Assembly (NCBI RefSeq): GCF_001436775.1
Contig: NZ_AYZC01000006.1
Location: 1 to 52,285, forward strand
Source of the DNA: Lactobacillus acetotolerans DSM 20749 = JCM 3825
Lineage (GTDB): Bacteria; Bacillota; Bacilli; Lactobacillales; Lactobacillaceae
Reading direction: 5' to 3'
DNA length: 52,285 nt
In this document: piece after piece, positions 25,727-34,749 of the stretch
How positions within the stretch are numbered: the stretch's first letter is position 1
How the letters are laid out: every line of letters starts with the position of its first letter
The notes under the pieces: generated by a model
The model's database searches: none
What the model saw: the letters and a program-made list of their open reading frames with translations, nothing else
What the model was told of the DNA's origin: nothing
Position numbers and translations under genes: made by a program

Positions 25727-27523
25727 TTAATGTTGTGAAGCACCTGAAGTAGTATCAGGTTCTGATTCTGCTTCTTGAGATGCACTTGAGGCAGGAGCAG
25801 CTTCTTCAACACCATACTTCTTTGCAAAGTAGCTAAATGGCTTCAATGCTTCAGCTTGATATTTCTTGACGAATGCTGGATCGTCAAGGGTATTCAATTC
25901 AGTTGAGTAAGGCATTGCATGGGTTAACTTAACGTCAATTAACATTGGACCATCCATGTTCTTGAATTCTTTAACAGCATCTGCGAATTCTTTCTTGTTA
26001 CGAACAACTACGCCCTTAACATTCATACCATCAGCAACTTTTGCCCAATTATTATCTGGAATAATAACTCCTGATAATGGTTGGTGGGATTCGTCTTCTT
26101 GTTCAGCTTGAATATAGCCTAAAGTTTCGTTAGTAAAGACAACGTTTAATACGTGCATGTTGTAACGAGCTTGGGTCAACAATTCTTGGTTCATCATTGC
26201 AAAAGCACCATCACCAGCTAAGTTCCAAACTTCACGTTTTGGATATACAGTAGCTGCTGCAAGTGAAGCAGGAGCACCAAAGCCCATAGTTGCGTACAAG
26301 CCAGATGTTGCCCAAATTTGATCATCATGTAAATTCATCAAACGTTGGAAGTTGATATTAACGTTACCAACATCAACTGCAAAGACTGCATCGTCAGCAG
26401 CTTCTTTGTTAATAACATCAAAGACTGGTTCTGGACGCATTGGTGTCTCATCTGAATCAGCAAAGCTTTCTTGCCATGAATCCCAGTTCTCACGGTCTGC
26501 AATAGCAGCCTTGTAAAGTGGTGATTCTGAACGTTCTTCACCTGCATCAATAATTGCCTGCAAAGTCTTCTTACCGTCTGCTAAGATTGGAACATCAACT
26601 GCGTGCCGCTTACCTAAAGCTTCAGAGTCAACATCAATTTGGATAACCTTAGCCTTAGGGTTAAAGAAGAAGAGTGAGAATGGTGTGTCGTTACCAACCC
26701 AGACAACCAAGTCAGCATGAGTTTGAATATCATTACTTGGCTTCGGAGCAACACGGCCAATTGAGCCCATGTATGCTGGGAACTTATCTTCAACAATACC
26801 CTTAGCAAGTACTGATGACATCAAAGGTGTCTTAAATTTGTCAGCAAATTCTTTTAATTCTTTGCCAGCACCCTTAACACCAAGACCATAGTAAACTACA
26901 GGGTTCTTTGCTTCCTTAAGTAACTTAACGGCTGCATCAACTGACTCCTTCTTTGGAGCAGCGTAGTTTGGTGTAACTGCATGAGCATCGTAATTTACAC
27001 GGAAGTTATCACTAATCTTGTCCCAGCCAAAGTCCTTAGGAAGAATTAATACGGCTGGACCCATCTTAGCATATGCTTGACGAATAGCTTCATCCATCAT
27101 GCCAGGGATTTGATCGGCTCTCTTAATTTGGTGATTCCAAACAGCAACCGGATCAAACCAAGGTTTCTCATCAAAGGCTTGGAAGAAGTCCATATCTTGA
27201 CGGCTAGTTGGAACGTTAGCAACAATAGCTACCATTGGAACGTGGTCATACTTTGCATCGTACAAGCCGTTCATTAAGTGAACAGCACCAGGACCGGCTG
27301 AACCGAAACATACACCGAGCTTGCCGCTGAACTTGTATTCAGCTGAAGCTGCTAAAGCTGCAGCCTCTTCGTGACGAACCTCGATATACTTCATCTTATC
27401 CTTAAAATCATAGATAGCGTTCATACCAGAATCGAATGAACCACCTGGGAATCCATAAATATGATCAATGTGCCAATTGTATAAAACTTGAAGCATGGCG
27501 TCGGCGCCATTAATTTTTGTCAT
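25727..27523 (-). CDS. pox: pyruvate oxidase
   Basis: The 598-residue TPP- and FAD-dependent enzyme turns pyruvate, phosphate and O2 into acetyl phosphate, CO2 and H2O2. The N-terminal TPP domain has GFPGGSFDSGM and RHEEAAALAA with the catalytic Glu. The central domain binds FAD, and the C-terminal domain has the GDGAFAMMNQE TPP/Mg motif near residue 435 and YIQAEQED. Substrate assignment against acetolactate synthase rests on the overall similarity to SpxB/Pox. A 25-residue Ala/Ser/Glu-rich tail (APASSASQEAESE...) extends past the folded core. AAGGAG precedes the ATG. A cre-like site overlaps the promoter, suggesting repression by CcpA on glucose. Confidence 0.9.
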   Translation of the reverse strand: MTKINGADAMLQVLYNWHIDHIYGFPGGSFDSGMNAIYDFKDKMKYIEVRHEEAAALAASAEYKFSGKLGVCFGSAGPGAVHLMNGLYDAKYDHVPMVAIVANVPTSRQDMDFFQAFDEKPWFDPVAVWNHQIKRADQIPGMMDEAIRQAYAKMGPAVLILPKDFGWDKISDNFRVNYDAHAVTPNYAAPKKESVDAAVKLLKEAKNPVVYYGLGVKGAGKELKEFADKFKTPLMSSVLAKGIVEDKFPAYMGSIGRVAPKPSNDIQTHADLVVWVGNDTPFSLFFFNPKAKVIQIDVDSEALGKRHAVDVPILADGKKTLQAIIDAGEERSESPLYKAAIADRENWDSWQESFADSDETPMRPEPVFDVINKEAADDAVFAVDVGNVNINFQRLMNLHDDQIWATSGLYATMGFGAPASLAAATVYPKREVWNLAGDGAFAMMNQELLTQARYNMHVLNVVFTNETLGYIQAEQEDESHQPLSGVIIPDNNWAKVADGMNVKGVVVRNKKEFADAVKEFKNMDGPMLIDVKLTHAMPYSTELNTLDDPAFVKKYQAEALKPFSYFAKKYGVEEAAPASSASQEAESEPDTTSGASQH

Positions 27524-27610
27524 TTTAAGTGCATCTCCTTAAATAATTGCTTACTTACATGATTCATTAAAACATATAATTTCACAATTTCAAGTGCAAG
27601 CAATTGTTAT

Positions 27611-27638
27611 TTTATAGCATATGTAAGCGCTTCGTAAA
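27611..27638 (-). promoter_or_regulatory. pox promoter overlapped by a cre-like site
   Basis: On the minus strand TTTACG (27638-27633) and TATAAA (27616-27611) are 16 bases apart. The spacer contains the AAGCGCTT core of a catabolite-responsive element, read forward as ATGTAAGCGCTTCGT (27621-27635), one mismatch from the usual consensus. CcpA binding there would block the promoter. Confidence 0.5.
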
Positions 27639-27788
27639 AATATTTACATCACAAAGTTCACAAATTAATAAACAATTTTTTGATAATGATAGGGGTTACA
27701 ATTGTGATTACCTGATCATAAAAGGTTATTTTTAGGTATTTTTTAGTAAAAAATACTTATAAAATAATTTTAAAATTATTTATTAAAT

Positions 27789-29687
27789 TTACTTTGTTAC
27801 TTTAGAATAATGACCATTTTGAACGTAAACACTCAAAATAGCTAAATCAGCAGGGTTGACCCCTGAAATTCGTTCTGCTTGGGCTAATGTTTCCGGACGA
27901 ATCTTCTCAAACTTCTGCCTAGCTTCCGTAGCAAGACCATCAATAGCCTCATAATCAATATCAGCCGGTATTTTCTTAGCTTCCTGCCTGTGAAGGCGGT
28001 TAATTTGAACCTGTTCCTTTTTTATGTAACCGGCATACTTAATATTAATTTCTACTTGCTCTTTAACGTAACGGTCGTCTGAAATCTGCATCCCTGTTAA
28101 CCGCTCAATATCATCAATTCTAACCTTAGGTCTACGTAAAAAGACGTCTGCCTTAGTACCAGCTTTCATCTTTCCACCACCGATAGTCTTTAAGTATTTT
28201 TGTACTTCATCGGTTGGATGAATGGTAATCGAAGCGAGTTTAGTCTTTGCTTCAGCAATATGCTTCTTTTTCTCCTCAAATTTAGCGTAGCGTTCATCCG
28301 AAATCAGACCAAGCTTATAGCCATAATCGGTCAAGCGCAGGTCGGCATTATCATGCCGCAAAATCAAGCGGTATTCCGCACGAGAGGTCAATAAACGGTA
28401 TGGCTCATTGGTCCCCTTGGTTACCAAATCATCAATTAAAACGCCAATATAGGCTTCATCACGGCCCAAGGTAAAGCCAGGCTTACCCTTAGCACGAAGA
28501 GCCGCATTGATTCCAGCAATTAAACCTTGCCCTGCTGCTTCTTCATAGCCTGACGTACCGTTCATTTGTCCAGCGGTAAATAAGTTCTTAATCTTCTTAG
28601 TTTCCAGAGTATGTCTAAGCTGCCAAGGATCGATTACGTCGTATTCAATCGCATATCCTGGACGCATCATTTCCGCATGTTCAAGCCCAGCTACTGAGTG
28701 CAGCATCTTTAACTGAATTTCTTCAGGCATAGAGGTTGAAAAATCCCCAACATAAATTTCATGAGTGGTTTTGCCTTCAGGCTCTAAGAAAAGTTGGTGA
28801 CGCGGTTTATCAGCAAAACGGACAACTTTGGTTTCAATTGATGGACAATAACGCGGACCCACACCCTTAATTTGGCCAGAAAACATGGGAGACCGTTTTA
28901 AGTTATTCCTAATAATCTTATGAGTCACAGGATTGGTATAAGTCATCCAGCAGGAAATTTGGTACTTTAGATAATCTGAATCTTTACTTTCAAATGAAAA
29001 GTGCCGCGGAGTTTTATCCCCCGGTTCTTCCTGCGTTTTAGAATAATCAATCGTATGACCATTAACCCGTGGCGGGGTCCCAGTCTTAAACCGTCGAAGC
29101 TTAAATCCTAATTTTTGTAAATTTTCTGATAATTTAATGGCAGGAATCGTGTTATCCGGCCCGGATGAATAATTAAGCTCACCAATATAAATCCGGCCAC
29201 GAGCAGAAGTCCCAGTAGTCAAAACCACACTCTTTGAATGGTATCTGGCACCGGTATTAGTTTGCACACCTTTGCAGACGCCATCTTCGGTAATCAGTTG
29301 GTCTACAAGCCCCTGCCGTAAAGTCAAATGCGGGGTATTTTCAATAACATCTTTCATATGTTCATGGTATTGCCACTTGTCGGCTTGTGCCCTTAACGCA
29401 CGGACAGCCGGCCCCTTGCCTGTATTCAACATCCGCATTTGAATGTAGGTAGCGTCAATATTTTTACCCATTTGACCGCCTAATGCATCAATTTCACGGA
29501 CAACCGTTCCCTTAGCGGGACCACCAACGGAAGGATTACACGGCATAAAAGCAACCATATCCAAGCTAATGGTTAATAGTAATGTCGTGAGGCCCATATG
29601 AGCACTGGCTAAAGCAGCTTCACAACCTGCATGGCCAGCACCAACGACAATGACATCATATTCATCTGAATCAAAAGTCTTTATCAT
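27789..29687 (-). CDS. mnmG: tRNA uridine-5-carboxymethylaminomethyl modification enzyme, FAD subunit
   Basis: This 632-residue partner of MnmE installs the carboxymethylaminomethyl group on U34 of several tRNAs, using FAD and methylene-tetrahydrofolate. The dinucleotide-binding motif [10 protein letters not shown] is at residues 16-25, followed by [10 protein letters not shown]. The conserved cysteine segments SCWMTYTNP and [10 protein letters not shown], which carry catalytic residues, are both present. A helical C-terminal domain contacts tRNA and MnmE. It starts 13 bases after mnmE ends and is cotranscribed with it. Length is normal for the long form. Confidence 0.95.
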   Translation of the reverse strand: MIKTFDSDEYDVIVVGAGHAGCEAALASAHMGLTTLLLTISLDMVAFMPCNPSVGGPAKGTVVREIDALGGQMGKNIDATYIQMRMLNTGKGPAVRALRAQADKWQYHEHMKDVIENTPHLTLRQGLVDQLITEDGVCKGVQTNTGARYHSKSVVLTTGTSARGRIYIGELNYSSGPDNTIPAIKLSENLQKLGFKLRRFKTGTPPRVNGHTIDYSKTQEEPGDKTPRHFSFESKDSDYLKYQISCWMTYTNPVTHKIIRNNLKRSPMFSGQIKGVGPRYCPSIETKVVRFADKPRHQLFLEPEGKTTHEIYVGDFSTSMPEEIQLKMLHSVAGLEHAEMMRPGYAIEYDVIDPWQLRHTLETKKIKNLFTAGQMNGTSGYEEAAGQGLIAGINAALRAKGKPGFTLGRDEAYIGVLIDDLVTKGTNEPYRLLTSRAEYRLILRHDNADLRLTDYGYKLGLISDERYAKFEEKKKHIAEAKTKLASITIHPTDEVQKYLKTIGGGKMKAGTKADVFLRRPKVRIDDIERLTGMQISDDRYVKEQVEINIKYAGYIKKEQVQINRLHRQEAKKIPADIDYEAIDGLATEARQKFEKIRPETLAQAERISGVNPADLAILSVYVQNGHYSKVTK

Positions 29688-29700
29688 CTTTTATTAATTC

Positions 29701-31086
29701 CTACTTTCCTAAACAAAATTGGCTGAACAGGTCATTGATTAATTCATCTGGGGCACTATCACCGGTAATCTCACCTAAAGTATCCCAAGCACCAGTAAAA
29801 TCAATCTGCGCAATATCTACGGGAACATCCTTATTAACAGCATGGATAACATCCTGTAACTGCTTTTTTGCTTTTTGCAAAAGTCCTGTTTGCCGCTGGT
29901 TAGTTACCATAACTTGATCATTAGAATTTTCAATACCAGAGAAGAACAGTTTTTTGATAGTATTCTCTAGCTCATCTAAATTCTTTTCTTTTAAAATTGA
30001 AGTTGAAATTACCGCACTGCTGGTTAGTTTTCTCATCCCTGCAGTCGTTATTTTCTGTCCCAAATCGGTTTTATTTAAGATAATGATCCGCTTTTTGCCA
30101 TCGGTTTCCTTAACTAGAGCCATATCTTCATCAGTCAATTCTTCACTTGAATCAAGTATGAGTAAAACCAGATCAGCTTTCTTCAAAGCCGCTTCTGAAC
30201 GTTCAACTCCAATTTTTTCAACCTTATTACTAGTGTGCCGAATGCCGGCCGTATCAACTAGTTTAAGCGGAACCCCTTTAATAGAAACGTATTCTTCTAG
30301 AGTGTCCCGAGTAGTCCCTGCAACATCGGTAACGATTGCCTTATCACTCTTAGTCAAATAATTAAGCAGGGATGATTTCCCAACATTAGGACGACCCACG
30401 ATTGCGGTGGCTAAACCATTACGTAAGACGGTCCCTTCTTGAGCAGTTTTAAGCAGCTGATTTATCTTATTGATAACGGATTGCGATGTATCAGCCATCT
30501 GCTTGGCAGTTACTGTATCTGCATCGTACTCAGGGTAATCGATATTAACCTCAACGTTAGCTAGCGTATTCAAAATTTCTTTGCGCATTGCGCGAATCTT
30601 CTTAAGTAAGCCGCCACTGAGTTGTTGAACGGCTACCTGCCGTGCCTTATCAGTTTTAGCACGAACAATATCCATCACACTCTCAGCTTGGGTTAAATCA
30701 ATTCGTCCGTTAACAAAGGCCCTTTTGGTAAATTCACCAGGATCTGCCATCCGCGCACCATGTCCAAGCAGCAACTGCAAAATATGGTTGGTAACAACAA
30801 TCCCACCATGGCAGTTAATTTCAACAATATCCTCACGGGTAAAGGTTTTAGGAGCACGCATCACAGTTACCATTACCTCATCAATTGTTTTGCCGGTGTC
30901 CGGATCAACAATATGGCCGTAATGAATGGTATGCGTCGGCACTTTAGTTAAATTAGCTCCCTTAAATACCTTATTGGCAATTTTAACCGCATCTTCACCA
31001 GACATACGTACAATAGAAATTCCACCTTCACCTATGGGAGTGGAAATTGCTGCTATCGTATCAAACTCAGTTAAAGTTTTAGCCAT
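29701..31086 (-). CDS. mnmE: tRNA modification GTPase
   Basis: The 461-residue protein has an N-terminal folate-binding domain, a helical domain interrupted by a Ras-like G domain (GRPNVGKSS near residue 230, [19 protein letters not shown]), and the C-terminal FCLGK with the essential cysteine. It forms a complex with MnmG for wobble-uridine modification. GAGGTAAATC precedes the ATG. Its upstream neighbour, the rpmH-rnpA-yidC unit, ends in a strong terminator, so mnmE-mnmG probably form their own operon. Confidence 0.95.
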   Translation of the reverse strand: MAKTLTEFDTIAAISTPIGEGGISIVRMSGEDAVKIANKVFKGANLTKVPTHTIHYGHIVDPDTGKTIDEVMVTVMRAPKTFTREDIVEINCHGGIVVTNHILQLLLGHGARMADPGEFTKRAFVNGRIDLTQAESVMDIVRAKTDKARQVAVQQLSGGLLKKIRAMRKEILNTLANVEVNIDYPEYDADTVTAKQMADTSQSVINKINQLLKTAQEGTVLRNGLATAIVGRPNVGKSSLLNYLTKSDKAIVTDVAGTTRDTLEEYVSIKGVPLKLVDTAGIRHTSNKVEKIGVERSEAALKKADLVLLILDSSEELTDEDMALVKETDGKKRIIILNKTDLGQKITTAGMRKLTSSAVISTSILKEKNLDELENTIKKLFFSGIENSNDQVMVTNQRQTGLLQKAKKQLQDVIHAVNKDVPVDIAQIDFTGAWDTLGEITGDSAPDELINDLFSQFCLGK

Positions 31087-31106
31087 GATTTACCTCTTTT
31101 TTCCAA

Positions 31107-31155
31107 TAAAAAAAGCGCATTATAACAGCATGGAACACCATGATGTATAAAGCAC
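31107..31155 (-). terminator. terminator of the rpmH-rnpA-yidC unit
   Basis: A long imperfect hairpin (outer GTGC/GCGC, middle TTATA/TATAA, inner CATGG/CCATG) is followed on the minus strand by seven T. Confidence 0.75.
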
Positions 31156-31194
31156 TTTGACTACTTTATCTAAAAATCATTTTAGACGTTTATT

Positions 31195-32064
31195 CTATTT
31201 TCTGCGTCTTAGACGCTTGTAAGTTTTTCTGATTTTATGCTTACGCTCACGTTCAGCCTTAACCTTAGCTTCTTGCTCACGCTTATATTTAAACGGGTTT
31301 TGCAGGATGAAGGTTTGAATAACCTGGAAAAGATTAGAAATAACCCAGTAAAGAGTAATGGCAGACTGGAAGTAAATACCCATTACACCTACCATAATTG
31401 ACATTCCATATGTCATAACCTTGGTCATCCCGTTTTGAGATTCCTTCGGCGTAGACATTTGACTGATATAAGTAGATATAAAAGTAAATACCATCGACAA
31501 AATCGGCATTATGTAATACGGGTCCGGCTTACCTAAGTCCATCCATAAGAAACGACCGGTTTGCAGTTGTGGCGTACGCATAATGGCACCATACAGGGCA
31601 TACATAACAGGAAGCTGAATAATCAATGGAAGACACCCGGCGTACGGATTTACCCCGGCTTCCTTATAAAGCTTATTTGTTTCCTGTGATAATAATGTCC
31701 TGGATTCAGTATCGTGTCCTGGATACTTCTTCTGAAGCGCAGTAACCTGCGGCTGAATCCCCTGCATCTTGGTCGTGCTTCTGATTGAAATCGCATTTAA
31801 TGGTAACAAGATGACCCGGACAATAACGGTAAAGGCTATAATTGACCAACCATAGTTGTTGCCCATAATCTTGGCAAGCCAAAGTAGGAAGGTGGACATG
31901 TAATAAATTACCCATCTATCCCACCAATTTCCGCTATTATGCGAAACTGGCGCCATTTGCTGCGAATTGGGAGCCGCACAACCAGTTAAAACAACTGCAA
32001 TTGTGACAACCGCCAAAAGTGCAAGCAGACGTTTGACATTTCTTTTAGTCAGAATGTCTTTCAC
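31195..32064 (-). CDS. yidC: membrane protein insertase YidC/OxaA
   Basis: The 289-residue lipoprotein inserts and folds membrane proteins, alone or with SecYEG. The signal ends in lipobox LTGC with Cys29, followed by the conserved YidC core GNNYGWSIIAFTVIVR, PLIIQLPVMYALY and the last helices around ITLYWVISNLFQ. A basic C-terminal tail (KAERERKHKIRKTYKRLRRRK) would bind ribosomes. The frame is open well upstream, but a GTG at 32064 with GAGGAAG 6 bases before it, one base after the rnpA stop, gives the expected size and the usual rnpA-yidC junction. Confidence 0.92.
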   Translation of the reverse strand: MKDILTKRNVKRLLALLAVVTIAVVLTGCAAPNSQQMAPVSHNSGNWWDRWVIYYMSTFLLWLAKIMGNNYGWSIIAFTVIVRVILLPLNAISIRSTTKMQGIQPQVTALQKKYPGHDTESRTLLSQETNKLYKEAGVNPYAGCLPLIIQLPVMYALYGAIMRTPQLQTGRFLWMDLGKPDPYYIMPILSMVFTFISTYISQMSTPKESQNGMTKVMTYGMSIMVGVMGIYFQSAITLYWVISNLFQVIQTFILQNPFKYKREQEAKVKAERERKHKIRKTYKRLRRRK

Positions 32065-32065
32065 T

Positions 32066-32434
32066 CTAATCTTCCTCAACTTCATCTGGCATTTCTTCAA
32101 TAATATGAGCCAAAGACAGCGCATGAAGCAAATTCTTGCGTATCTCAGCCATCTTAAAATTACGAGCATAAGGTCTGGCGATTACCAAAAAATCAATGTG
32201 CGGATCAATCTCCGCCTTTTCTTCGGTAAGCACTGCACGAATATAACGTTTGAGTTGGTTTCGAGCAACAGCAGTATGCCCAACCTTTTTGCCAACAGAA
32301 ATACCTACCCGAAAGTGTTTATTTTCTGTTCTTTCCATTTTATAGATAACAAAAGCTCGATTAGCAACTGAGTCGCCAGATGTAAAAACTCGCTGAAAAT
32401 CCTTTTCAGTTTTAACTCGATAAGACTTTCTCAA
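32066..32434 (-). CDS. rnpA: ribonuclease P protein component
   Basis: The 122-residue basic subunit of RNase P supports maturation of tRNA 5' ends by the catalytic [15 protein letters not shown] at the N-terminus and the RNR-type motif [13 protein letters not shown] are diagnostic; Gln replaces the usual Arg in RNR, a mild variation. The frame is open to a GTG at 32449, but homology starts at RKSYRV, so I choose the TTG at 32434. The gene follows rpmH after a hairpin and precedes yidC by one base. Confidence 0.9.
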   Translation of the reverse strand: MRKSYRVKTEKDFQRVFTSGDSVANRAFVIYKMERTENKHFRVGISVGKKVGHTAVARNQLKRYIRAVLTEEKAEIDPHIDFLVIARPYARNFKMAEIRKNLLHALSLAHIIEEMPDEVEED

Positions 32435-32462
32435 AACGTTCCATTCCACTCTAGTAGACTAA

Positions 32463-32488
32463 AAAAACCACTGGGATTCAGTGGTTTA
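32463..32488 (-). terminator. hairpin overlapping the rpmH stop codon
   Basis: On the minus strand AAACCACTG pairs with CAGTGGTTT around a short loop and is followed by a run of T. It begins at the rpmH stop codon and precedes rnpA, so it probably lowers rnpA and yidC expression relative to rpmH. Confidence 0.75.
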
Positions 32489-32626
32489 AGCAGATAAGAC
32501 TTTTCTACCCTTTGCGCGGCGTCTTGCTAAAACCTTACGGCCATTTGATGTACTCATACGCTTCATAAAGCCATGAACACGTGAACGGTGACGCTTCTTA
32601 GGTTGGTAAGTTCTTTTAGTTGTCAT
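32486..32626 (-). CDS. rpmH: 50S ribosomal protein L34
   Basis: The 46-residue, very basic protein starts [20 protein letters not shown] and ends [12 protein letters not shown], the highly conserved L34 pattern. GGAGGTG lies 7 bases before the ATG. The stop coordinate is uncertain by about one base from hand counting. An extended -10 promoter lies about 50 bases upstream. The gene borders oriC, its standard position in Firmicutes. Confidence 0.93.
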   Translation of the reverse strand: MTTKRTYQPKKRHRSRVHGFMKRMSTSNGRKVLARRRAKGRKVLSA

Positions 32627-32671
32627 TAGACTACACCTCCATTTGTGTGCGAACTGCACAATTTAGTATCT

Positions 32672-32700
32672 AGAATAGCATGATTACGGCAAAAAACCAA
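32672..32700 (-). promoter_or_regulatory. rpmH promoter
   Basis: On the minus strand TTGGTT and TATTCT are 17 bases apart, with TGC directly before the -10 (extended -10). Confidence 0.65.
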
Positions 32701-32839
32701 GTATAAATTAAAAAAAGAATAATTATTTATGGTAAGAACTTTCTAAATTTCGCATCCCACACCGTAATTTCTTATTAAATAACTGATAAAGGCTAACCAG
32801 ATAAGAAAAAATAACAGCAGTAAATAAGCAATATTTAAA

Positions 32840-33180
32840 ATCAAATCTGTGGATTATTTTAGCTTTTCATTTTCCATATTTAGTAAAACACAAGAAAATA
32901 CGCAGATTTATCCACAATTCACACCTTGTTTAAAAAGATATGCACAAGTTGTGGATAACGATTCATAAAATAGCTATAATGTACTATGAAATAAGGGAAA
33001 ATTATACACAGATAGTCTGTAGAAAGAGGACAATATTTAAATAATAATAGTATTAATGTGGATCAGCCAAAAATAATTATCCACATCCTGTGAATATTGG
33101 ATTTCTTTTGTACACTTGTGGAAAACATTTTAATGAGATGCTAAAATAAAGATTGCTTTTTATTATTGGAGGAATAAATT
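32840..33180. other. replication origin oriC, main DnaA-box cluster
   Basis: The rpmH-dnaA intergenic region holds DnaA boxes of the TTATNCACA type. Perfect TTATCCACA occurs at 32908-32916, 33077-33085 and, reversed, 32950-32958. TTATACACA is at 33002-33010. Near matches are at 32848-32856, 33057-33065 and 33117-33125. An AT-rich tract (about 33035-33057, TATTTAAATAATAATAG...) is a candidate unwinding element. The dnaA promoter lies inside the cluster. Gene order around it and the switch of gene direction support origin function. Confidence 0.9.
32975..32980 (+). promoter_or_regulatory. dnaA promoter -10 element
   Basis: TATAAT follows a perfect reversed DnaA box (32950-32958) by 16 bases, so the -35 region overlaps the box and DnaA probably represses its own gene. 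Only the -10 is a strong match. Confidence 0.45.
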
Positions 33181-34551
33181 TTGTTCGATATTGATAAATT
33201 TTGGCAACATTTTAACGATGAAATGCGCGAACGCTTTAATGAAGTTGCCTATAATGCTTGGTTTAAAAACACGAAACCAATTTCCTACAATAAAGGAACG
33301 CATGAATTAAAAATTGCTGTTCAAAATCCAGTAGCCGAAGGTTACTGGGAAAAGAATCTATCTTCACAGCTTATTCAATCGGCTTATGGGTACGCAAATA
33401 TAGAAATTCTGCCTACCTTTCACGTTGCAGACGACAGTAAAAGTCCCGAAAGAATGGTCACACCTAAACCTAAAACCGCTCGTCCCTTACACACTAGCAA
33501 GGCTCCCGATCATGAAGATTTTATGCGCGATTTACAGCTAAACGATAAGTATACTTTTGACAACTTCGTTCAAGGCGAAGGCAACAAACTAGCCGCTGGT
33601 GCAGCCCTAGCCGTTGCCGATAGCCCTGGTAGTTTTTATAATCCGCTCTTTATTTTTGGTGGCGTTGGTTTAGGAAAAACACACTTAATGCAGGCAATCG
33701 GGCACCAGATGCTCGCCGAAAGGCCAAACTCAAAGGTCGTTTACATTCAAAGTGAGACTTTCGTCAATGACTTCATTAACTCCATCAAAAATAAAACGCA
33801 GGATCAATTCCGTGAGAAATACAGAACCTGCGACCTATTATTAGTTGATGATATTCAATTCTTTGCAAAAAAAGAGGGGATTCAGGAAGAATTCTTTCAT
33901 ACTTTTGAAACCCTTTATAATGATCAAAAACAAATTGTAATGACGAGTGACCGCCTGCCAACCGAAATACCTGATTTGTCGGAGCGTCTGGTATCCCGGT
34001 TTGCTTGGGGACTGCAAGTTGAAATTACACCACCGGATCTTGAAACCCGAATCGCAATTTTACGTAAAAAAGCAGAAGCGGAACACTTAACCATTGACGA
34101 CAACACTTTGGATTACATAGCTTCACAAGTTGACACAAACATCCGTGAACTTGAAGGTGCCCTTGTTAAGGTCCAGGCTCACGCCACCATTGAAAAAGAA
34201 GATATTAATGTAAATTTAGCGCGTGAAGCTTTAGCCGATCTTAAGTTAGTTCAAAAGGATCGTGGCTTACAAATATCCAAAATTCAAGAAGTAGTTGCTA
34301 ATTATTTTCAAACTTCAACTACTGAATTAAAGGGAAAGAGACGGGTAAGACAAATAGTGGTACCAAGACAAATCGCAATGTACCTTTCTCGTGAACTGAC
34401 AGATGCAAGCTTACCTAAAATTGGACAAGAATTTGGCGGGAAGGACCACACGACAGTCATGCATGCTTACCAAAAGATCAGCCGCCAGATTAAAACTGAT
34501 TCCGATATCAAAACTGCTGTATTCGATTTAAAGCAAATGCTTGATCGCTAA
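33181..34551 (+). CDS. dnaA: chromosomal replication initiator DnaA
   Basis: The 456-residue initiator binds DnaA boxes and opens oriC. Domain I spans about 1-85 and a linker follows. The AAA+ domain has Walker A GGVGLGKT (160-167), Walker B LLVDDIQF and the RLVSRFAWGL arginine region. Domain IV contains the DNA-binding signature GGKDHTTVMHAYQKI near the C-terminus. The start is TTG, with GGAGG 11 bases upstream, giving MFDIDKFW. The last six codons and stop are repeated in tandem just after the gene. dnaN follows after 198 bp. Confidence 0.96.
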   Translation: MFDIDKFWQHFNDEMRERFNEVAYNAWFKNTKPISYNKGTHELKIAVQNPVAEGYWEKNLSSQLIQSAYGYANIEILPTFHVADDSKSPERMVTPKPKTARPLHTSKAPDHEDFMRDLQLNDKYTFDNFVQGEGNKLAAGAALAVADSPGSFYNPLFIFGGVGLGKTHLMQAIGHQMLAERPNSKVVYIQSETFVNDFINSIKNKTQDQFREKYRTCDLLLVDDIQFFAKKEGIQEEFFHTFETLYNDQKQIVMTSDRLPTEIPDLSERLVSRFAWGLQVEITPPDLETRIAILRKKAEAEHLTIDDNTLDYIASQVDTNIRELEGALVKVQAHATIEKEDINVNLAREALADLKLVQKDRGLQISKIQEVVANYFQTSTTELKGKRRVRQIVVPRQIAMYLSRELTDASLPKIGQEFGGKDHTTVMHAYQKISRQIKTDSDIKTAVFDLKQMLDR

Positions 34552-34573
34552 AAAGCAAATGCTTGATCGCTAA
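34530..34573. repeat. 22-bp perfect tandem duplication across the dnaA stop
   Basis: The unit (starts AAAGCAAATGC, ends GATCGCTAA) at 34530-34551 encodes the last dnaA codons KQMLDR and the stop. It is repeated exactly at 34552-34573, outside the gene. Confidence 0.95.
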
Positions 34574-34575
34574 TA

Positions 34576-34620
34576 AGTTGTCCACTGTGGATAACTTTTA
34601 ACTTTGTACACATTTTCTTA
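34576..34620. other. secondary DnaA-box cluster between dnaA and dnaN
   Basis: A perfect reversed DnaA box TGTGGATAA (34586-34594), an adjacent TTGTCCACT on the left and TTGTACACA on the right make a second cluster. This gives a bipartite origin flanking dnaA, as in B. subtilis. Confidence 0.65.
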
Positions 34621-34749
34621 ACCGCAACAATTCCGTTATTTTAGGCCGCTTAATACTTTTCAACAAAAATCACAGGACCTACTACTACTAAGTAATTAAA
34701 TATATAATTAATATAAATAAAAAACATACCTGAAATCAGGAGGCAACAA

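Noticed and set aside
27732-27781. AT-only inverted repeats after mnmG as a terminator
   Set aside because: Stems are made of A and T only, so pairing is weak and may be compositional; not listed as a feature.
32065-32169. N-terminal extension of YidC inside rnpA
   Set aside because: It would overlap rnpA by about 100 bases and place the lipoprotein signal far from the N-terminus.
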